Below are positions 8,201 to 16,864 of a DNA stretch of 62,189 nt, one piece after another. Position 1 is the first letter of the stretch. Each line of letters starts with the position of its first letter. This DNA comes from CAVUPF01 sp963777915 (GTDB lineage Bacteria; Actinomycetota; Thermoleophilia; Solirubrobacterales; 70-9). Location: positions 1-62,189 of the forward strand of contig CAVZSH010000001.1 of assembly GCA_963777915.1 (NCBI GenBank), given 5' to 3'. The notes under the pieces are model-generated. The model ran no database searches. It saw only the letters and a list, made by a program, of their open reading frames with translations, and was not told the origin of the DNA. A program made the translations under genes and the position numbers.

Positions 8201-9488
8201 CTAGGCGGATTCTTCGTCGAGGCCGTCCTCGGCCCCGCCGATGTCTTGGTGCGCGGCCTCGGTGACCAGAGTCGGGCGGCGCCCCTGGGCGATCGTCTCC
8301 CTGGTCACGACGCACTTGGTGACATCGCGACGCGAGGGCAACTCAAACTGCACGTCAAGCAGCGTCTCCTCGAGGATCGAGCGCAGCCCGCGGGCTCCGG
8401 TCTCGCGCTCCAGCGCCTTGTCGGCGATCGCCTCGAGGCTGTCCTCGGAGAAGACCAGCTCGATGTCGTCGAACTCGAAGAAGCGCTGGAACTGGCGGGT
8501 AAGGGCATTGCGGGGCTCGGTGAGAATCGTGGTCAGGTCATCGCGGCTGAGCTGGTGGATCGCAGCGACGACCGGCAGGCGCCCGATGAACTCCGGGATC
8601 AAGCCGTACTCCATCAGGTCCTCGGGCAGCACCTGCTCGAACCACTCGCCGGTGTCCTTGTGCTCGCGCGAGGAGATCGCGGCGCCAAAGCCCACGCCCC
8701 GGTCGCCGATCCGCCGCTCGATCACCTTGTCCAGCTCGGCGAAAGAGCCGCCGCAGATGAAGAGGATGTTGGTCGTGTCGATCGTCAGGAACTCCTGGTG
8801 GGGATGCTTGCGCCCGCCCTGAGGAGGAACCGAGGCGGTCGTCCCCTCGAGGATCTTCAGCAGCGCCTGCTGGACGCCTTCACCAGGAGACGTCGCGGGT
8901 GATCGACGGGTTGTCGGCCTTGCGAGCGATCTTGTCGATCTCGTCGATGTAGATGATCCCCGTCTCGGCCTTCTTGACGTCGAAGTCGGCCGCCTGGATC
9001 AGCTTCAAGAGGATGTTCTCGACATCCTCGCCGACGTAGCCGGCCTCGGTCAGCGCAGTCGCATCGGCAATCGCGAAGGGGACGTTGAGGATGCGGGCGA
9101 GGGTCTGGGCGAGCAGCGTCTTGCCGCAGCCGGTCGGGCCGAGCATCATGATGTTGGACTTCTGAAGCTCGATCTCGGCGTCCTCGGACTGGGCGATCTG
9201 GACCCGCTTGTAGTGGTTGTAGACGGCGACTGAGAGAGCCCGCTTAGCGGCCTCCTGGCCGACCACGTACTCCTGCAGCACGGCGTGGATCTCGCGCGGC
9301 TTCGGCAGGTTCTCCAGCTCGAAGGTCGGTGGTGCGGTCAGCTCCTCGTCGATGATCTCGTTGCAGAGGTCGATGCACTCATCGCAGATATAGACGCCGG
9401 GGCCGGCGATCAGCTTCTTGACCTGGCGCTGCGACTTGCCGCAGAAGCTGCAGAGAAGCTGCTCATTGGAGTCTGTGGGGCGTGCCAG
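8201..9488 (-). CDS. clpX: ATP-dependent Clp protease ATPase subunit ClpX (frameshifted)
   Basis: AAA+ unfoldase that feeds substrates to ClpP. The N-terminal zinc domain reads CSFCGKSQRQVKKL then YICDECIDLCNEI; Walker A is GPTGCGKTLLAQTL, Walker B IIYIDEIDKI, and sensor 2 lies in TGARGLRSILEE. The frame breaks after NPSITRDVS: one extra base at 8885 (T on the coding strand) changes SGEGVQQ to SW-stop. Removing it gives a normal protein of about 428 residues. No ATG/GTG/TTG exists for the N-terminus; a CTG at 9486-9488 (then ARPTDSNEQLL) sits 6 nt behind a strong AAGGAGGGG ribosome site. Gene identity is certain. Whether the break is real is not known. Confidence 0.9.
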
Positions 9489-9510
9489 CGGAATCCCCTC
9501 CTTACGGGGC

Positions 9511-9583
9511 GGTCGTTTACTTCCCGGCCGCCCCGACAGCTTAGACGGGGGGACACACCGGGCCTGTCGGGGTCGTTTACTTC
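9511..9583. promoter_or_regulatory. Hairpin and 13-bp direct repeats upstream of clpX
   Basis: GGTCGTTTACTTC occurs twice exactly (9511-9523 and 9571-9583), 60 bp apart. Between and partly overlapping them is a perfect 9-bp inverted repeat CCCCGACAG / CTGTCGGGG (9531-9539 and 9564-9572). The element lies in the divergent space between clpX (minus) and the GNAT gene (plus), 23 bp from the clpX CTG. It could be a regulator binding array or an mRNA leader structure. I do not recognise it as a known Clp-regulator site. Confidence 0.5.
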
Positions 9584-9643
9584 GTGCGGGCCCTGGTCCC
9601 TCCTCGTGAGCGCGGCGTTGCGTCGCCGCGCTACGGTGGGCTC

Positions 9644-10099
9644 GTGCGGGGCGAGGTCAGGATCGAGCCGATCACAGCGGAGCAGCTCGGTGGGCTGCTG
9701 CCGATGATCGCGGCCTACCAGCGCTTCTACGAAGCCCCCAAGATCGATGCGGAGCGCAACCGCGACTTCTTCCGCCGCTTCCTCGCCCCCAGCGACGACG
9801 GCTTGCTGCTCGGCGCCTGGGACGACGGACAACTGGTCGGCTATGCCTGCCTTTACTGGACCTTCAGCTCGTTGATACCGGCCGAGATCGTGTTGATGAA
9901 TGACCTCTTCGTCGTGGAGGCGGCCCGTGGTCGCGGCGTCGGCCGCGCGCTGATCGAGGCGAGCGCCGCCGCGGCCCGCGAGCGGGGTGCACACCACCTC
10001 GAGTGGGTCACCGCCACCGACAACCTCACCGCCCAGCGCCTCTATGACTCAACCGAGGCCGAGCGCTCAACCTGGATCGCCTACGAGCTGGACCCCTAG
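9644..10099 (+). CDS. GNAT family N-acetyltransferase
   Basis: Acetyl-CoA-dependent acetyltransferase of unknown substrate. The 151-residue frame starts at a GTG (VRGEVRIEPITAEQL); an upstream extension is not domain-like. The acetyl-CoA binding motif is VVEAARGRGVGRALI near residues 92-106, followed by a C-terminal YDSTEAERSTWIAYEL tail like small-molecule or aminoglycoside-type GNATs. It is the only plus-strand gene inside the tig-clpP-clpX block and separates clpX from clpP, which are usually adjacent, so it may have been inserted. Confidence 0.85.
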   Translation: MRGEVRIEPITAEQLGGLLPMIAAYQRFYEAPKIDAERNRDFFRRFLAPSDDGLLLGAWDDGQLVGYACLYWTFSSLIPAEIVLMNDLFVVEAARGRGVGRALIEASAAAARERGAHHLEWVTATDNLTAQRLYDSTEAERSTWIAYELDP

Positions 10100-10103
10100 C
10101 GCT

Positions 10104-10688
<585 letters not shown>

Positions 10689-10731
10689 GTTCGGCACTCT
10701 ATAGAAGGCGTCCGGCCTGCTCGCGCAAGGC

Positions 10732-12114
10732 TCAGTCCGAGCCTGGGGTCCAAAGGCTGCCGGCGGCCTCGCGCTCCTTCTCGGGGGTCCAGATCTTCTC
10801 CCGCGCCTCGGCCTGCTCAATCGGGATCGGCTTAGCCGACTCGGCGAGGAGGTCGATCGCCTTACGGGTCCTGACGTCCTCGAGAACCATCGCGTCGCGC
10901 CCGTTCTCGCGCAGTCGCTCCAGCAGCTTCTCGGGCGTCGTGCGCTCATGCTCGGCGGCGTGCTGGAGCGCCTCGACCATCTCCTCCTCGGAGACCTCGA
11001 TCGCCTCAGCCTCGGCGATCGCCGCCAGCACCGCCTCCCGCTTCAGCTCCAGCTCCGCGTCGGGCTTGGACTCCTCGATCACCTCCTCGCGGGTCTTGCC
11101 TTGCATCTGCAGGTAGGCGGCGGGGTCCATGCCGCGACCGCCCAGCTGGCGCTCGACCCGCTCCCAGCGCTCGGTAGCGCGGGCGAGTGCAAGCTCCTCG
11201 GGCAGCTCCACCGTCGCGCCGAGCAGCGCCGCGTCGATCGCGGCAATCCGGAAATCCTGCTCGATCTGCTGCCCGACCGCCTCTCCCAACCGCGTGCGGA
11301 TATCGTCGCGCAACTCCTCCAGCGTGTCGAACTCGGAGGCCTCCGAGGCGAAGTCGTCGTCGAGCGCCGGCAGGATCTTCTCGCGCACCTCTTTGACCTC
11401 GACCGCGAAGACCGCGTCTTTGCCGCCAAGCTGCTCGGCCTGGTAGTCCTCGGGGAAGCTGACCTCGACCTCGCGGCTCTCGCCAGCCTTGGCGCCGGCC
11501 AGCTGCTCCTCGAAGCCCTCGACCAGCTGGCCGGCACCCAGCTCCAGAAGGTAGTCGGCGGCCTTGCCGCCCTCGAACGCCTTGCCGTCGATCGTCCCCT
11601 CGAAATCGATCAAGAGGAGGTCGCCCTCGACGGCCGTCCGCTCGACCGGCTCGAGCCTGGCGAAGCCCTCACGGATCCGCTCGACCTCCCGCTCCACGAT
11701 GTCGTCGGGGACCTCGGTCTGCGCCCGCCCCACCTCCAGGCCCTTGTAGTCGCCGAGCTTCGCTTTGGGGCGCACCCCGACCTCGACCTTGAACTCCAAC
11801 GGCTCGCCCTCCTCCTTCGGGGTCGAGACGATCTCGATGCCGGGATCGCCAACCGAGCTTACGCCGGAGGCGAGCAGCGCCCTTTCATACCACTCCGGCA
11901 GCGCGTCGCGGATCGCCTCTTCGAGCACCGAGTCGAAGCCGAGCCGCTGGATGACCAGCGAGGGAGGCGCCTTACCCTTGCGAAACCCCGGCATCCGCAT
12001 CTCCCGCGCAAGGGCGCGGGCGGCGCGCTGCATGGCCCGATCGATCTCGGCGGCGGGAACCTCGACCTCAACGCGGGCGCGTGATCCGGGCAGCTCTGTG
12101 ACCGAGGTCTGCAT
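10732..12114 (-). CDS. tig: Trigger factor, ribosome-associated chaperone
   Basis: Binds the ribosome exit tunnel and holds nascent chains; also a peptidyl-prolyl isomerase. The 460-residue protein has the ribosome-binding signature MPGFRKGKAPPSLVIQRLG (residues about 42-60), an FKBP-type middle domain (VEGDLLLIDFEGTIDGKAFEGG) and a long helical C-terminal domain. It ends in an acidic, low-complexity tail (EKIWTPEKEREAAGSLWTP) common in actinobacterial trigger factors. It leads the clp cluster with 43 bp to clpP. Confidence 0.96.
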   Translation of the reverse strand: MQTSVTELPGSRARVEVEVPAAEIDRAMQRAARALAREMRMPGFRKGKAPPSLVIQRLGFDSVLEEAIRDALPEWYERALLASGVSSVGDPGIEIVSTPKEEGEPLEFKVEVGVRPKAKLGDYKGLEVGRAQTEVPDDIVEREVERIREGFARLEPVERTAVEGDLLLIDFEGTIDGKAFEGGKAADYLLELGAGQLVEGFEEQLAGAKAGESREVEVSFPEDYQAEQLGGKDAVFAVEVKEVREKILPALDDDFASEASEFDTLEELRDDIRTRLGEAVGQQIEQDFRIAAIDAALLGATVELPEELALARATERWERVERQLGGRGMDPAAYLQMQGKTREEVIEESKPDAELELKREAVLAAIAEAEAIEVSEEEMVEALQHAAEHERTTPEKLLERLRENGRDAMVLEDVRTRKAIDLLAESAKPIPIEQAEAREKIWTPEKEREAAGSLWTPGSD

Positions 12115-12147
12115 CGGGCCTGACCCTAGACGAATCCAGGTGGTGGG

Positions 12148-12288
12148 CTAGCGCCGCCGGGCGAGGCCGGTGCGCAGCGCCACCGCGAAGTCGATCGCGA
12201 AGGAAAGCCCCCGTCCCAGCGGCCCGCTGACGATCCAGGCAAGCGCCCCGTCCATAACGGCCGAGACCGGGCTGCGCGAGGCGCTCAT
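12148..12288 (-). CDS. Small membrane-associated peptide (46 aa)
   Basis: An ATG-started frame of 46 residues (MSASRSPVSAVMDGALAWIV) ending in an Arg-rich tail (RTGLARRR). The middle ALAWIVSGPLGRGLSFAIDFAVAL has the WxxxGPLGxxxxFxxD pattern of short actinobacterial membrane peptides that I recognise only loosely. It is divergent from the glycosidase gene. A second ATG at 12255 would give 35 residues. Function unknown. Confidence 0.45.
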   Translation of the reverse strand: MSASRSPVSAVMDGALAWIVSGPLGRGLSFAIDFAVALRTGLARRR

Positions 12289-12342
12289 CGCGATGAGCGT
12301 AGCGCCCGCGGCGCCCGCCAGCGATGCTAGCTTGGCGACGCC

Positions 12343-14235
12343 GTGACAGCTCCCCAGAACCGCTTCCCGCCGATCGGGAGCTACGGCTTCCTCTCCGACT
12401 GCCACACCAGCGCCCTGGTCTCCTTCTCGGGCTGCATCGAGTGGCTATGCCTGCCGCGCTTTGACTCGCCTAGCGCCTTCGCCGCCCTACTCGACCGTGA
12501 CGCCGGCCACTTCAGCCTTACCCCGCGCGGCGTCGTCGTGCCGATCAGCCGCCGCTATGAGCCGGGCACGCTGATCGTCGAGACGACCTGGGTAACCGAC
12601 ACCGGCTGGGTGGTGATCCACGATGCGCTGACGATCGGCGAGTGGGAGGCGCAGAGCGGCGCCGGCTCCCGTCCGCAGACCGAACACGAGTCAGACCACT
12701 CGCTGCTGCGGCTGATGACCTGCATCGACGGTCAGGTCGACCTGGAGATGGAGTGCCTGCCGCGCTTCGGCTACGGCCTCGAAGAGGCCAGCTGGAGCGG
12801 CGGCGAGCTTGGCGAGGCGACCGCGCGCGGCGGAGGGGCCGAGCTGAGCTTGACCAGCGACATGGAGCTAAACCTGGAGGACGGCGCGGCGCGCGGCCAA
12901 CTGCGGCTGCGGGAGGGCGAAAACGGCTTCTGCGCGGTCTCCTGGGGCGAAGAGGACCTGGGCGGGCCGCGCAGCGCCCCGGAGGCGGCAGAGCGGCTGG
13001 AATCGACCAAAGAGTTCTGGCGCGATTGGCTTCGCGACGGCGACTTTCCCGACCATCCCTGGCGCATCCACCTGCAGCGCTCTGCCCTCGTCCTCAAGGG
13101 CCTCACCTACACGCCAACCGGCGCGATCCTCGCCGCGCCGACCACCTCGCTGCCGGAGACCCCTGGTGGCGAGCGCAACTGGGACTACCGCTTCAGCTGG
13201 ATCCGCGACTCGACCTTCAGCCTCTGGGCGCTGCACACGCTCGGCTTCGACCAGGAGGCGCGCGACTTCATGCGCTTCATCATCAACATCTGTCGCGAGG
13301 ATCCGGACCTCCAGATCATGTACGGAGTCGGGGGTGAGAAGGAGCTGACCGAGAAGACCCTCGACCACCTCTGCGGCTACCTCGACTCGCGACCCGTGCG
13401 GGTCGGCAACGGTGCCTATGACCAGCGCCAGAACGACGTCTGGGGGGTGCTGCTGGACTCGATCTACCTGCATGAGAAAGCCCTGAAGAGCGCGGGCGCG
13501 CTGGCCGACGAGCAACTGATCCGCTACCAGGTCGAAGCCGCGATCAAGGCCTGGCCTCATCCCGACCAAGGGATTTGGGAGTCTCGTGGCGAGCCCCAGC
13601 ACTACGTCTCCTCGAAGCTGATGATCTGGGTCGCGGTCGACCGCGGCGCCCGCCTCGTCCGCGGCCTCGGGTTCGAGGAGCTTGCCGCGGAATGGGAGAA
13701 GACGGCCGAGAGTATCCGCGAGGAGATACTCGAGCGCGGGGTACGCGACGGCGTCTTTCGCCAGCACTACGACACTGACGCGCTCGATGCCTCCGTGCTG
13801 CTGATTCCGCTGCTGCGCTTCCTGCCCCCCGACGACCCTCGGGTCAAGGCGACCGTCGAGGCGATCGCCGAGCAGCTGACCCAACGCGGCCTGGTCCTCC
13901 GCTACAAGGTGCAGGAGACCGACGACGGCCTCAGCGGTGAGGAGGGCACCTTCCTGGTCTGCTCCTTCTGGCTGGTCTCAGCGCTCTCAGAGATCGGCGA
14001 GCCGAAGCGGGCGCGGGCGCTCTGCGAGCGGCTGCTGGAGGCGTCGGGCTGGCTCGACCTCTACGCGGAGGAGCTAGAGGCAGAGACCGGCCGCCACCTC
14101 GGCAACTTCCCCCAGGCCTTCACCCACCTGGCTCTGATCAACGCCGTCTCCCACGTGATCGCCGACGGGCAACGTGAGGACGGTGGCCCCACCGCGGTCT
14201 TCACCGAGATGGGCGGTGTCCGCGAGGACGCCTGA
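12343..14235 (+). CDS. Glycoside hydrolase family 15 protein (glucoamylase/trehalase type)
   Basis: Inverting exo-acting glucosidase; actinobacterial relatives often hydrolyse trehalose or alpha-glucans. The 630-residue protein opens with the N-terminal beta domain (FPPIGSYGFLSDCHTSALVS, CLPRFDSPSAFAALLD). The (alpha/alpha)6 barrel follows, with ERNWDYRFSWIRDSTFSLWA (residues about 277-296), QNDVWGVLLDSIYLH, the catalytic-acid region GIWESRGEPQHYVSSKLM and the C-terminal TGRHLGNFPQAFTHLALINA segment with the second catalytic glutamate position. GTG start. No signal peptide, so cytoplasmic. Confidence 0.9.
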   Translation: MTAPQNRFPPIGSYGFLSDCHTSALVSFSGCIEWLCLPRFDSPSAFAALLDRDAGHFSLTPRGVVVPISRRYEPGTLIVETTWVTDTGWVVIHDALTIGEWEAQSGAGSRPQTEHESDHSLLRLMTCIDGQVDLEMECLPRFGYGLEEASWSGGELGEATARGGGAELSLTSDMELNLEDGAARGQLRLREGENGFCAVSWGEEDLGGPRSAPEAAERLESTKEFWRDWLRDGDFPDHPWRIHLQRSALVLKGLTYTPTGAILAAPTTSLPETPGGERNWDYRFSWIRDSTFSLWALHTLGFDQEARDFMRFIINICREDPDLQIMYGVGGEKELTEKTLDHLCGYLDSRPVRVGNGAYDQRQNDVWGVLLDSIYLHEKALKSAGALADEQLIRYQVEAAIKAWPHPDQGIWESRGEPQHYVSSKLMIWVAVDRGARLVRGLGFEELAAEWEKTAESIREEILERGVRDGVFRQHYDTDALDASVLLIPLLRFLPPDDPRVKATVEAIAEQLTQRGLVLRYKVQETDDGLSGEEGTFLVCSFWLVSALSEIGEPKRARALCERLLEASGWLDLYAEELEAETGRHLGNFPQAFTHLALINAVSHVIADGQREDGGPTAVFTEMGGVREDA

Positions 14236-14276
14236 GCGCAGACGAAAGACCTACAGACAAAACATTTCGTTTGCTC

Positions 14277-14282
14277 TATATT
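14277..14282 (+). promoter_or_regulatory. Likely -10 box (TATATT) of the HTH gene
   Basis: TATATT stands out in an AT-rich patch (CAAAACATTTCGTTTG at 14258-14273 upstream). Its end is only 9 nt before the ATG at 14292, which would place the transcription start at or next to the start codon. This fits a leaderless mRNA, frequent in actinobacteria. The partial CAAA...TTTG symmetry may be an autoregulatory operator. Confidence 0.4.
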
Positions 14283-14291
14283 GCCTGCTCG

Positions 14292-14627
14292 ATGGGAGCC
14301 CCCACTCGCTCGGACACCGACGAGCTGCTCACCGCCCTGCGCCATCCGTTGCGACGGCAGATCCTCCATGCGATGGCGGAGCGCCCGCAGCCGCTCAGCC
14401 CACGCGAGCTCGCCGCCAGCCTCACTCAGCCACTCAGCAACATCAGCTATCACGTGCGTGTGCTCGCCGACTGCGGCGTCCTGGAGCTGGCCGGGACGCG
14501 GCAGGTGCGGGGGGCCACACAGCACTTCTACCGCTCCTCGCTGGAGGTGGAGTGGGCCCAGTTCGCGCTCGGGATCGCCGGCAATGGACCCTCAAACGGC
14601 GCCGCCCGGGAGGAAAAGATCGGCTGA
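14292..14627 (+). CDS. ArsR-like winged-helix transcriptional regulator
   Basis: A 111-residue protein with one helix-turn-helix domain: DTDELLTALRHPLRRQILHA, then LSPRELAASLTQPLSNISYH and VRVLADCGVLELAGTRQVRG. The ISYHVRVL recognition helix is typical of ArsR/HTH_20 proteins. No metal-binding cysteine pair of the ELCVCD type is visible, so a metal signal is unlikely. ATG at 14292 is chosen over an upstream TTG because of the promoter position. It precedes another small winged-helix protein. Confidence 0.8.
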   Translation: MGAPTRSDTDELLTALRHPLRRQILHAMAERPQPLSPRELAASLTQPLSNISYHVRVLADCGVLELAGTRQVRGATQHFYRSSLEVEWAQFALGIAGNGPSNGAAREEKIG

Positions 14628-14658
14628 TCACCACTCAGGCGCGCCGAGGCTGCCACTC

Positions 14659-14931
14659 GTGGACGACATCGACGACACCACCTGCCCCGCCGGCGAGGAC
14701 GCCACGATCGAGTCCGCCGTCCTCCAGCAGGTGCTCGTCCTCCATCCCGCCCAGATCACCCTCGCCGAGCTGACCCGAGAGGTCGGCGGGCACTCTGTGG
14801 ATTTCGGCCAGCGTGACGCGATCGAGCGAGCGGTCCGCGACCTCACCGGCGCCGGCCTCCTGCACCGCCACGACTCCTTCGTCCTCCCGACCCGCGCCGC
14901 GCTTCGCTTCAACGAGCTCCTGGCCGGCTGA
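14659..14931 (+). CDS. Small winged-helix-like DNA-binding protein
   Basis: A 90-residue GTG-started frame (VDDIDDTTCPAGEDATIESA) placed 31 bp after the ArsR-like gene. Residues about 20-90 read as a compact helix-turn-helix fold: AVLQQVLVLHPAQITLAELT, then DAIERAVRDLTGAGLLHRH and FVLPTRAALRFNELL. It looks like a winged-helix domain without an effector domain, possibly an accessory or DNA-bridging regulator. I do not assign a named family. Confidence 0.65.
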   Translation: MDDIDDTTCPAGEDATIESAVLQQVLVLHPAQITLAELTREVGGHSVDFGQRDAIERAVRDLTGAGLLHRHDSFVLPTRAALRFNELLAG

Positions 14932-14944
14932 CAGTGAGGCGAGC

Positions 14945-15538
14945 CTAGAGGATGAGCTGGTGGAACTCGGCCTCCAACCGGGAGCCCAGCTCTTGCGCCG
15001 CCTCCTCGGCGGCCGGGTCCTCCTCGGCACTCGCGGTCACCAGCACCACAGTGGTGGCGGGGAAGCTCTGCAGCTGGTCCTCGACCGCCTGCACGAGGTC
15101 TTCGTCGCCGACCCTGGCCTCGGCGGCTAGGCCGGCCTTCGCCAGAGAGGCGACGGTGATCACCAACCTCTGCTGAGCCTCGCGGCGAGCGCCCTCGAGG
15201 TCGGAGGCCCAGCGATCGAGGAAGCCGATCCGCGCGGGCGCGAGGACGAGGACGTCCGCCTCGCCTTCCCCGCCCTCGCCGCGTGCCTCGGCGAGGATCG
15301 CCTGAACCGCCGCCTCATCGACCGGGCGGCTGACCACGACCAGGAGGTGGCGGCAGGAGTCTGGCCTTGGCGCAGAGGCGATCGGCCCGCGGGGCCGCTG
15401 GGCAACCGCGACGGCGACGATCCCCACCGCGACGATGGCGCCGATGAGGACCCCTGCGCCGGGGCCGCCGATGAGGAAGGCAAGGACGATCGGGACGGCG
15501 ATCGCAGCGGCAAGTACGGGGAGCTTCCAGGGCGCCAT
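14945..15538 (-). CDS. Membrane-anchored universal-stress-like protein
   Basis: A 197-residue protein. Residues about 5-45 carry two hydrophobic segments (LPVLAAAIAVPIVLAFLIGG and AGVLIGAIVAVGIVAVAVAQ). The rest looks like a USP/Rossmann fold: RHLLVVVSRPVDEAAVQAI, ADVLVLAPARIGFLDRWASD, VGDEDLVQAVEDQLQSF and TTVVLVTASAEED. ATG (MAPWKLPVL) is chosen; the longer frame upstream runs into the encapsulin gene and is not protein-like. It stands 31 bp after the encapsulin stop on the same strand, so it may belong to that operon. Confidence 0.65.
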   Translation of the reverse strand: MAPWKLPVLAAAIAVPIVLAFLIGGPGAGVLIGAIVAVGIVAVAVAQRPRGPIASAPRPDSCRHLLVVVSRPVDEAAVQAILAEARGEGGEGEADVLVLAPARIGFLDRWASDLEGARREAQQRLVITVASLAKAGLAAEARVGDEDLVQAVEDQLQSFPATTVVLVTASAEEDPAAEEAAQELGSRLEAEFHQLIL

Positions 15539-15569
15539 TGCCCCAAGACTGCCAGGCGCAACCGTCGCC

Positions 15570-16373
15570 TTAGGAGCTGAGCGGCACCGCGGCCTCGGGC
15601 GTCGCGACCACGAAGGTGAAGCTCTCCTCCAGGTAGAGGCGCACGTTCGCCTCGTCGTGGCTGTCGTAGCCGATCGAGAGGTCCTGGCCGGACTCATAGA
15701 GGAAGTCCCCGCCGCGCAGGCTGACGACGACCGCGCCCCTCACCCCAGGTGCCCAGACGATCGGGCCCCCGAGGATCTTGCCGAGGTGGTTGAGCAGCGG
15801 GTAGCCGCCGTGCTCGGCGGTCTCGCTGACCCGTGTGTACTCGTCGGGACCGAGCGCGAGGCCGTACGGCCCCCCGATCCCACGACGCAACAGCCGCTCG
15901 ACCGCGCTGGCGACCGATCGGGGGTAGGCCTCGGCGCTTTTTCCAAGCGCGATCGGCTTGCCCGGCGCGACCTCGGCGATCCCCGAGATCCCGGCCGCTG
16001 GCCAGCCATGGAAGACGGCGACGTTCTCGGCGACAGCCAGGCGATGGGCCGCATCGTCGAGCTCGGTGAGGTCGATGTCGACCGCGCCGCGGTCGTGGTC
16101 TCGAAGCTCCTCGCGGGCGAGGGAGAAGTCGGAGCGCAGCTCGACCAGCGGCAAGACGCGGCGCTGTGAGCCGGTGACGCCTTTGGCCGGGATCGATTTC
16201 ACCGCGGCGACACGACCGAGGTTGGTCGCAGAGTGCTCCCAGCCGTGGGGGCCGGCGAAGTCGACCAGCCGCCGCGCAGCGAGGGTGCCGTGCAGGCGCT
16301 CGCGTGCCTCCTCGTCGAGCAGATCCCAGGCGGAGTCGGTGATCGGGGCGAGCGAGCGGAGGAGGTGGTTCAT
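15570..16373 (-). CDS. Family 1 encapsulin nanocompartment shell protein
   Basis: HK97-fold protein that self-assembles into a hollow shell enclosing a cargo enzyme. The 267-residue product matches the linocin M18/CFP29-type family: MNHLLRSLAPITDSAWDLLD at the N-terminus, RRLVDFAGPHGWEHSATNLG, the VRGAVVVSLRGGDF strand and the C-terminal GQDLSIGYDSHDEANVRLYL. Its ATG overlaps the stop of the EncFtn gene by 4 bp, so shell and cargo are translationally coupled. The expected role is an iron-storing compartment. Confidence 0.95.
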   Translation of the reverse strand: MNHLLRSLAPITDSAWDLLDEEARERLHGTLAARRLVDFAGPHGWEHSATNLGRVAAVKSIPAKGVTGSQRRVLPLVELRSDFSLAREELRDHDRGAVDIDLTELDDAAHRLAVAENVAVFHGWPAAGISGIAEVAPGKPIALGKSAEAYPRSVASAVERLLRRGIGGPYGLALGPDEYTRVSETAEHGGYPLLNHLGKILGGPIVWAPGVRGAVVVSLRGGDFLYESGQDLSIGYDSHDEANVRLYLEESFTFVVATPEAAVPLSS

Positions 16374-16765
16374 CGCGCCGCCTCCCTGAGGCTGCCGATG
16401 CCCAGCGAGCCGGAGCCATCCTCGACCTGGGAGCCCTTGCCGGAGCCGGCATTAAGCGCCTCGGCCTCGGCCTGCTCTGCGTGATCGACGATGGCTCCGG
16501 GCTTAAAGAGGATCCCCGCCGCGATCGCGCGCCAGCTCGGCGTTCGGCGGAGGAGGAACTCGAAGTCCATCGCAAAGTGCTTGAACTCCTCCCCCTGGGC
16601 GTCGCGCATGATCGCCTGCGCGTCGGGGTCGGGCTCGACCGCGAGGCGCTGCTCATACCATCCGATCGCTTCGGCCTCCTCGGTCAGCGAGGCGCACATC
16701 CGGGCAAAGGTCCGAGTCTCGGCGGGCAACTCCTCGGGCGGCTCGTGGTATTGATCGAATCCCAT
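16370..16765 (-). CDS. Encapsulated ferritin-like protein (EncFtn) with cargo-loading peptide
   Basis: Ferroxidase packaged inside encapsulin. The 131-residue protein has the two-helix EncFtn half-bundle: SLTEEAEAIGWYEQRLAVEP and MRDAQGEEFKHFAMDFEFLL, holding the Glu/Glu/His metal ligands of the family. A linker ends in GSGSLGIGSLREAAR, a C-terminal peptide of the type that docks cargo onto the shell interior. ATG at 16765 has a good AAGGAGGTC ribosome site; an upstream GTG-type extension is unlikely. First gene of the operon. Confidence 0.94.
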   Translation of the reverse strand: MGFDQYHEPPEELPAETRTFARMCASLTEEAEAIGWYEQRLAVEPDPDAQAIMRDAQGEEFKHFAMDFEFLLRRTPSWRAIAAGILFKPGAIVDHAEQAEAEALNAGSGKGSQVEDGSGSLGIGSLREAAR

Positions 16766-16789
16766 CTGACCTCCTTCGAGCACGTTTGG

Positions 16790-16847
16790 CTGCGGCAGAC
16801 CGAGACTCTAGAGGTTGCAGCTCGCATCACGGCTACCGCTGCCGCAG
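16790..16847. promoter_or_regulatory. Inverted repeat in the encapsulin operon leader
   Basis: CTGCGGCAG (16790-16798) and CTGCCGCAG (16839-16847) form a perfect 9-bp inverted repeat with a 40-nt interior, 25 bp upstream of the EncFtn ATG. It could be a long-range mRNA stem, a bipartite operator or a terminator for the truncated receiver gene. No run of T follows, so a classical terminator is less likely. Confidence 0.4.
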
Positions 16848-16864
16848 GCCGCTGCGCGTAGCGA

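Noticed and set aside
12868..13884. 338-codon frame antisense to the GH15 gene
   Set aside because: Antisense shadow of a clear GH15 enzyme.
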